DNA from: Actinomycetes bacterium
GTDB taxonomy: Bacteria > Actinomycetota > Thermoleophilia > BMS3ABIN01
Length of the DNA: 64,000 nt
Direction: 5' to 3'
Assembly: GCA_021785935.1 (NCBI GenBank)
Contig: JAJYOG010000002.1
Location: forward strand, 62,001 to 126,000
In this document: in pieces, positions 59,182-64,000 of the stretch
Position numbering within the stretch: position 1 is the first letter of the stretch
How the letters are laid out: every line of letters starts with the position of its first letter
Translations under genes and position numbers: made by a program
Notes under the pieces: model-generated
Seen by the model: only the letters and a program-made list of their open reading frames with translations
Database searches by the model: none
What the model was told of the DNA's origin: nothing

Positions 59182-59827
59182 TGATTTCCGCCACCCTGTC
59201 TACAACTTGTTCTATTGACATCTCCGTGGTATCGAGCACTATGGCGTCGTCCGCCGCTTTGAGCGGCGCCACTTCACGGTTGGAATCGAGATCGTCGCGC
59301 GCGGCGATCTCGCGTTCCATCTGCTCCTGACCGATCTCAATCCCCTTGCCTTCAAGCTCGAGCCGCCGGCGCCGGGCCCTCTCGCCCACCGATGCCGTCA
59401 GAAAAATCTTCACCTCGGCACGGGGAAAGACAACGGTACCGATATCACGCCCATCTACTACCACGTTTCCATCATTACCACAAAGACGCTGCCTCTCCAC
59501 CATCGCCTCACGCACACCTGCGTGCGCGGAGACTTCGGATACGGCGCCCGTCACCTCTTGCGTTCGGATCGCTTCGGTGACCTCGCGGCAGCCAGCGAAA
59601 ACCCTGGGCGCGCCAGCGGGACCGGGTTGAAAACTAATCTCCAGATTACGCGCCAGCTGATCGAGATCCTCGCCGGCGGCGGAGCTTATCCCTTGCTCCT
59701 GCGCCAGAAGGGTCACGGCGCGGTACATGGCTCCGGTATCGAGGTAAGTCCAGCCAAGGCGATCGGCGACCATCCTCGATATCGTGCTCTTGCCGGCTCC
59801 GGCCGGCCCATCGATCGCTACAATCAC
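59165..59827 (-). CDS. cmk: Cytidylate kinase
   Basis: 220 residues. Cmk phosphorylates CMP and dCMP. The P-loop DGPAGAGKSTISR, DTGAMYRAV, VVDGRDIGTVVFP and the RDDLDSNREVAPL lid are typical. It overlaps plsC by 17 bp and lies 40 bp downstream of aroA. Confidence 0.96.
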   Translation of the reverse strand: MIVAIDGPAGAGKSTISRMVADRLGWTYLDTGAMYRAVTLLAQEQGISSAAGEDLDQLARNLEISFQPGPAGAPRVFAGCREVTEAIRTQEVTGAVSEVSAHAGVREAMVERQRLCGNDGNVVVDGRDIGTVVFPRAEVKIFLTASVGERARRRRLELEGKGIEIGQEQMEREIAARDDLDSNREVAPLKAADDAIVLDTTEMSIEQVVDRVAEIIDAKI

Positions 59828-59867
59828 TTTTCCCCCTGAATATTGGGATGTGACGCCCGGTGATTTT

Positions 59868-61184
59868 TCACGACTCGCCCCTCAACTTTTCCAGGTCATC
59901 CCGGAAGGAAGGATAGGAGACCGAAACGGAGTCGAAATCGACTACCTCTACTCCTTCACGGGAAGCAAGGCCGGCAACCGCTCCCAACATGGCCATGCGA
60001 TGATCGCCGTGGCTAAAAAAACTTCCCCCCAGGGGACCGTGGATGCCACGGACCACAAAACCATCATCCGTGCCCTTGATGTGCACGCCGATGGCGTCCA
60101 GATTTTCGACCAGTCCGGCAATCCGATCGGACTCCTTCACTTTCAGCTCGGCGGCGCCAGTTACGAGAGTCTCGCCCGTGGCAAAAGCTCCGGCAAGGGC
60201 CAGCAGAGGCAGTTCGTCAATGGCGCGGCCAACAATGCCCCCGCCAACCGCCAGGCCGTGGAGCCTGGCGTAACGCACCGTTAGATCGGCCACAAGCTCG
60301 CCTTTTCGGCGGCACTCGTTTTCCAGGGTAATGTCAGCGCCCATCTCCAGCAGGATGTCCAGCAAGCCCGTCCTGGTAGGATTGACGCCGACGCCGGTCA
60401 GGGTGATCTCTGACCCGGGAACGATCGATCCGGCCACCAGCCAGAAGGCGGCAGATGAAATGTCGGCGATTATATCAACATCGTCCATGTGCAGATGCTT
60501 TGCCGGGTAAATTCTGGTCAGAAGGCCTTCCTTCTCGATCCGTGCTCCGGCCGCTGCCAGCATGATCTCGGTGTGATCGCGGCACACGGCCGGTTCGACC
60601 ACTTCGGTGGGGCCGTCAGCGTAAAGCGCCGCCAGCAGCAGCGATGACTTCACCTGGGCGCTGGCCACGGGCATGTCAAAATGAACCGCGTGCACAGACC
60701 CGCCCGTAACCGTCAAGGGCGCGTAAAGACCATCCCTGGCCTTGATACTTACACCCATTTTTTGAAGCGGTTCCACGATTCTGTCCATGGGACGCAGGCG
60801 GATGCTCTCATCACCATCCAGCGTGAACGAACCTTCCTGCCCGGCAAAGACGCCGGGTAGCAGGCGTATGGAAGTACCGGAATTGCCGATATCGATGGGT
60901 CCAGCCGGCGGCCTCAGACCCCGCAAACCGGCCCCGTGAATAACCGGATCGCCAGGGGAAACATCATCCAGATTGTCAACCGGCACACCACAGGCGGCAA
61001 TCGCCCTCAATGTGCATTGGGTATCAGCTGCCCGCAGAAAATTTTTAATCTTTACCGTGGAATCGGATATGGCGGCAATGACGGCAGCACGATGGGAGAC
61101 CGACTTGTCGGCCGGCGCCTGAATCGTACCCTTGAGGCCCCCGGACGGCATGAAGACCACTGAGTTCGAGAATTCTTGCACCAC
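59868..61184 (-). CDS. aroA: 3-phosphoshikimate 1-carboxyvinyltransferase (EPSP synthase)
   Basis: AroA condenses shikimate-3-phosphate with PEP in aromatic amino acid synthesis. 438 residues with LKGTIQAPADKSVSHRAAV, IDIGNSGTSIRLLPG, the DIIADISSAAFW segment, LKVKESDRIAGL and SHGDHRMAML, all core EPSP-synthase motifs. GTG 61184 lies 10 bp after the tyrA stop. The glyphosate-loop form GNSGTSIR matches the common class. Confidence 0.96.
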   Translation of the reverse strand: MVQEFSNSVVFMPSGGLKGTIQAPADKSVSHRAAVIAAISDSTVKIKNFLRAADTQCTLRAIAACGVPVDNLDDVSPGDPVIHGAGLRGLRPPAGPIDIGNSGTSIRLLPGVFAGQEGSFTLDGDESIRLRPMDRIVEPLQKMGVSIKARDGLYAPLTVTGGSVHAVHFDMPVASAQVKSSLLLAALYADGPTEVVEPAVCRDHTEIMLAAAGARIEKEGLLTRIYPAKHLHMDDVDIIADISSAAFWLVAGSIVPGSEITLTGVGVNPTRTGLLDILLEMGADITLENECRRKGELVADLTVRYARLHGLAVGGGIVGRAIDELPLLALAGAFATGETLVTGAAELKVKESDRIAGLVENLDAIGVHIKGTDDGFVVRGIHGPLGGSFFSHGDHRMAMLGAVAGLASREGVEVVDFDSVSVSYPSFRDDLEKLRGES

Positions 61185-61193
61185 GCCCTGACC

Positions 61194-62321
61194 TCAACCC
61201 GTCTCAGCGTCCGTGTATGGAACCGCGACCGCGTCATATTCGAGTGCTTGCAAAATGCCGACAGCGCGGCTTCCGGTTTCACTCCCGGATACCACCAGCG
61301 ACAGCACGCCTCCCTGCTCGGCACTAATACGGTGGAAGGAAAGATCCTCGATATTGATGCCGGCGTTGCCCAGCACCACCGTGACCTGACTGAAGACGCC
61401 AGGACGGTCGAAAACAGGAACTTTGACAACAAATAGCTCACTCGGTATCAACTGTTCGGCCTCTAGCATGCGGTTATGGTTAGCGGCTGCTTCGCTGATC
61501 ATCGCTGTCAAGGCAGTTTCATCGCCGGCTTCTACGGCGGCGATGATGCGATCAATGCTGTCACGGTGTTCATGCAGAGCCTCTCCCAGCCAGCGGCGAT
61601 TTTCCATGAAGATGTCCGTCCAGACGTTGGGATTGCTGCCAGCCACGCGAGTGAGATCCTTAAAACTTGGTCCGGCGGAAAGCAGCGCTTCACGGCCGTC
61701 GAGGTTGACACCGCCAACCTGGTTCATGGCTGAATTCGCCAGCACGTGCGGCAGGTGGCTGACCAGCGCCATGATACGGTCGTGAGCGTCGGGGTCAATG
61801 GCGGTAGGAAGTGCTCCGATGCGGGAGATAAACCCGTGCAGCCGCTCGTAATTGGATGGATCAACCCCCTTGCCTGAGGTCAAAAACCAGGTGGCGTTGT
61901 CAAAAAGTTCCTCACGGGAATTGCCAACGCCGGCGGTCTCGGAACCGCAAACGGGATGGCCGCCGATAAAACGCTTTTCCTCGGCAGCCGTCAAGGCATG
62001 CATCAGTCCGGATTTGGTGCTGCCAATATCGGTAACGATTGTACCCGGTCCCGATGCCGCCATTACCTGCCTGATGACTTCCAGGATCGAGCGCACGGGC
62101 GTCGCTACAAAAATAATGTCCGCATCCGCGGCGGCTTCTTCAACGCTGCCGGCTTCGTCGGTAATAGCGCCCAGCTCCAGCGCCTGCTTGAGCGTCCGTG
62201 CCGTGCGGCTGTAGCCGATGACGCGAGGCACATCCAGCCGTTCCCGGGCCGCCAGGCCCAGAGAACCGCCCATGAGGCCAACGCCGATAATGGCAATAGT
62301 AGTATTGGAGAAATCAGGCAT
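61194..62321 (-). CDS. tyrA: Prephenate dehydrogenase with C-terminal ACT domain
   Basis: TyrA oxidises prephenate to 4-hydroxyphenylpyruvate for tyrosine. The 375 residues begin with a Rossmann fold (IGVGLMGGSLGLA), followed by DIGSTKSGL, FIGGHPVCGSE and HDRIMALVSHLPHVLA. Residues 300-370 are an ACT domain (DRPGVFSQVTVVLGNAGINI) that should bind an aromatic amino acid for feedback. It lies between aroF and aroA in one leftward operon. Confidence 0.95.
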   Translation of the reverse strand: MPDFSNTTIAIIGVGLMGGSLGLAARERLDVPRVIGYSRTARTLKQALELGAITDEAGSVEEAAADADIIFVATPVRSILEVIRQVMAASGPGTIVTDIGSTKSGLMHALTAAEEKRFIGGHPVCGSETAGVGNSREELFDNATWFLTSGKGVDPSNYERLHGFISRIGALPTAIDPDAHDRIMALVSHLPHVLANSAMNQVGGVNLDGREALLSAGPSFKDLTRVAGSNPNVWTDIFMENRRWLGEALHEHRDSIDRIIAAVEAGDETALTAMISEAAANHNRMLEAEQLIPSELFVVKVPVFDRPGVFSQVTVVLGNAGINIEDLSFHRISAEQGGVLSLVVSGSETGSRAVGILQALEYDAVAVPYTDAETG

Positions 62322-62345
62322 GGCCGTCCCCGCGGCGCCGCCGCA

Positions 62346-63362
62346 CTAGGAGATCTGCTTGCCCGCCAGATCTACATACCGGCGAACCTCGTTAACATAA
62401 GCCACGAAGTCTTCCATCGGCAGCGACTGTGAGCCATCACAAAGCGCCGCTTCAGGATCGGGATGAGTCTCGACGATAAGCCCATCGGCGCCAACGGCAA
62501 CCGATGCCAGCGACAGAGGCAGCACCAGATCGCGCTTGCCAGCCGAATGGCTGGGGTCAACGACCACGGGCAAATGACACTGTTTTTTAATGACGGGGAT
62601 CGCCGAAATATCCAGCGTAAAGCGCGTCGAAGTCTCGAAGGTGCGGATGCCGCGCTCGCAGAGGATGACGTCGGAATTCCCTTCCTTGAGGATATATTCC
62701 GCGGCCATAAGCAGCTCCTCGATGGTAGCGCTCATCCCACGTTTGAGCAGAATCGGGCGCTCCACCTTGCCCACTTCCGAAAGCAGCTGAAAATTTTGCA
62801 TATTGCGTGTACCGATCTGGATGACGTCGGCGTACTTGAGCACGGTCTCGACATCACGGGGGTCCATCAATTCGGTGACGATAGGCAGCCCAGTCTCTTC
62901 GCGAGCGGCAGCCATGATCTTGAGGCCGGTCTCCCCCATCCCCTGAAAGCTGTATGGTGAAGTACGCGGCTTGAAGGCTCCGCCGCGCAACATCGAAGCG
63001 CCGGCAGCTTTGGCCTGTCGCGCCGCGACCATATACTGCTCTTCGCTTTCAACCGAACAGGGTCCTGCGATGAGCGCGAAGGCGCCGCCGCCCAGAGCGC
63101 GGTCGCGCACCTGCACGACCGTATCGTCGGGATGGGTCTGACGGCTTGCCAGTTTATACGGCTTGAGGATCGGCATGATCTTGTCCACGCCGGCCATGGC
63201 ATCGAGCGGCAACTGTGTAATCTCATCGCGGTCGCCGATCGCCCCGATAATGGTCACGAATTCCCCCTTGGAAATATGAGAACGCGCACCGACGCTTGCC
63301 AGCCGGTCGACTACGTGCTGGACCTGCTCCTCGGTCGCGTCGGGTTTCATCACTATCATCAT
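62346..63362 (-). CDS. aroF: 3-deoxy-7-phosphoheptulonate (DAHP) synthase, ACT-like N-terminus
   Basis: The enzyme joins PEP and erythrose-4-phosphate, opening the shikimate pathway. Residues 1-70 form a ferredoxin-like/ACT-like lead seen in the AroF/KDO8P-like class. The barrel has [44 protein letters not shown] and [17 protein letters not shown] stands nine bases before ATG 63362, which fixes the start over the longer frame to 63425. First gene of the aro-cmk-plsC-ispH group. Confidence 0.96.
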   Translation of the reverse strand: MMIVMKPDATEEQVQHVVDRLASVGARSHISKGEFVTIIGAIGDRDEITQLPLDAMAGVDKIMPILKPYKLASRQTHPDDTVVQVRDRALGGGAFALIAGPCSVESEEQYMVAARQAKAAGASMLRGGAFKPRTSPYSFQGMGETGLKIMAAAREETGLPIVTELMDPRDVETVLKYADVIQIGTRNMQNFQLLSEVGKVERPILLKRGMSATIEELLMAAEYILKEGNSDVILCERGIRTFETSTRFTLDISAIPVIKKQCHLPVVVDPSHSAGKRDLVLPLSLASVAVGADGLIVETHPDPEAALCDGSQSLPMEDFVAYVNEVRRYVDLAGKQIS

Positions 63363-63439
63363 CGCGGCATTACCTCCGTCTTTCCCTGCTATTCCATGGG
63401 GATTTGATCGATTAACCAAAAGCAACAGGCGCGCGGTTC

Positions 63440-63820
63440 ATCCGCTACCCGCGGCGCCAATAGCTTGTAATTCTAACACTACGTTGCCAGAAGGAAAAAC
63501 AGGGCGCCTCTGGGGAGATTGTGAAGTGAATCAGGAGGGTGAATCAGGGCATAGATAAGCCCCAAGTAACCTTCAGACTTTTTTACTGACCTTCAGAGCT
63601 AGCCGCTCTGCCTTTTTGACGGTTTTTCCTAACCCGCCACTTTGGTCAGTTCCCTTTGTCTTCCGACTTCTTGGGGCTTTTTCATATCTTCCCTTGTCCT
63701 CATTTTCAATCCGACTCCGGAAGATACTAAACCTTTTATACCCCGAGGTTTGAATGCTAAACCCTGATTTACCCAATTTTCCCGATTCGCCCTGATAGGC
63801 CGCGGAAAGCAGGCCGGAAA
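63440..63820. other. Long leader region before aroF with no supported gene
   Basis: This 380-bp stretch holds only weak candidates. Leftwards, AGGGAAG precedes an 18-codon frame (KKPQEVGRQRELTKVAG) near 63684-63628. An overlapping frame continues as GLGKTVKKAERLALKVSKKV, as if one base shift joined them. I cannot show that either is translated. No terminator or T-box is convincing. Confidence 0.35.
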
Positions 63821-63826
63821 TGAAAC

Positions 63827-63903
63827 AACCGGGCCGCGCTTTGCGACCCGGTTCAAGCTCAGCCACCCGGCAAACAGCTCCCCAGCTGCCGATGCCGGGT
63901 GGC
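63827..63903 (-). terminator. Two adjacent strong hairpins near the right edge
   Basis: GCCACCCGGC (63862-63871) pairs with GCCGGGTGGC (63894-63903) and holds an inner CAGCT/AGCTG stem. AACCGGG (63827-63833) pairs with CCCGGTT (63847-63853). Read leftwards the second is followed by GTTTCATTT, suiting a terminator for a leftward gene ending at 63967. Confidence 0.5.
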
Positions 63904-63966
63904 TCAAGATATAGACCGTACCACCCGTACTGCTATGGCTACATCCATTTCGGCCTACATCGAACT

Positions 63967-63999
63967 TTAATTCGGTACTCCTGCCAGCTTCAGTTCATG
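63967..63999 (-). CDS. Possible C-terminal end of a leftward gene from beyond the right edge
   Basis: One leftward frame is open from the edge to TAA at 63969-63967 and reads HELKLAGVPN. The adjacent hairpins would be its terminator. Too short to name a family. Confidence 0.25.
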   Translation of the reverse strand, partial: HELKLAGVPN

Positions 64000-64000
64000 A

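Noticed and set aside
63573-63907. Two overlapping leftward frames of 92-97 codons before aroF
   Set aside because: They overlap in different frames, run through the strong hairpins and have no ribosome-binding site at their first start codons. A shorter internal frame is mentioned as a weak candidate only.
63921-63940. T-box-like GGGTGGTACGG on the - strand upstream of aroF
   Set aside because: Only the short antiterminator-like string matches; no stem I with specifier, and a terminator/antiterminator pair is not visible at the right distance.
63892-64000. Rightward Tyr/His-rich frame at the right edge
   Set aside because: No ribosome-binding site, begins inside a hairpin, and runs off the window; composition may be chance.

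Overview
The window looks like chromosome of a free-living bacterium with a single cell membrane, most plausibly a deep-branching, high-GC lineage such as a non-model Actinomycetota. Pointers are a short vegetative sigma factor, Lgt, PlsY/GpsA phospholipid synthesis, the MEP-pathway enzyme IspH, an LPxTG-type sorting signal, WxL/DUF916-like surface proteins and the gene order aroF-tyrA-aroA-cmk-plsC-ispH followed by DUF512-der-plsY-gpsA-polA. DUF362/ferredoxin and B12-radical-SAM genes fit an anaerobic or microaerobic life. This taxonomic reading is inference from gene content only.

Layout. 0.3-10 kb: DUF5658 membrane protein, ROK sugar kinase, DUF362 iron-sulfur protein with a 56-residue ferredoxin, rsmI, a methyltransferase, a B12-binding radical SAM protein, DUF1015, a CDF metal exporter and a Na+/Ca2+ exchanger-like protein. 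10.1-16.5 kb: a 6.4-kb integrative element in the 3' half of a tRNA-Lys(CTT) gene. It is bounded by a 48-bp direct repeat, carries integrase-arm-like 12-bp tandem repeats at both ends, and has a tightly overlapping excisionase/primase-helicase operon. 16.5-26.3 kb: an exopolysaccharide/cell-surface block with a large membrane protein, a secreted GH26 hydrolase behind a c-di-GMP-I riboswitch, a WecB-type epimerase with a degenerate GGDEF-like tail, a 39-residue LPxTG peptide and a DUF2334-GT2 fusion synthase. 26.5-30.7 kb: sigma-70, then lgt-ccdA-tlpA-TPR. 30.8-38.1 kb: a second c-di-GMP-I riboswitch with an overlapping terminator, a WxL-like secreted protein, two DUF916-like membrane proteins, a small secreted protein and a 1135-residue DNRLRE/FN3 surface protein. 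38.1-63.4 kb: mostly leftward housekeeping genes (uvrA, uvrB, lytic transglycosylase, coaE, rpsA, a GGDEF cyclase, polA, gpsA, plsY, der, DUF512, S8 protease, ispH, plsC, cmk, aroA, tyrA, aroF) and one rightward pirin.

How the parts may work together. Two c-di-GMP riboswitches, a canonical GGDEF diguanylate cyclase at 46 kb and a degenerate GGDEF-like domain fused to a nucleotide-sugar epimerase all lie in one 30-kb stretch. I infer a c-di-GMP-controlled surface programme: one switch controls a polysaccharide-active hydrolase opposite an EPS synthesis operon, the other a WxL/DUF916-like wall complex. The divergent hydrolase/EPS promoter region carries four 11-bp-spaced repeats that look like a regulator array. 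A dispersed intergenic repeat (core TTGTGTCCCCGAAATTATT) marks four junctions between leftward housekeeping genes, always in the same orientation.
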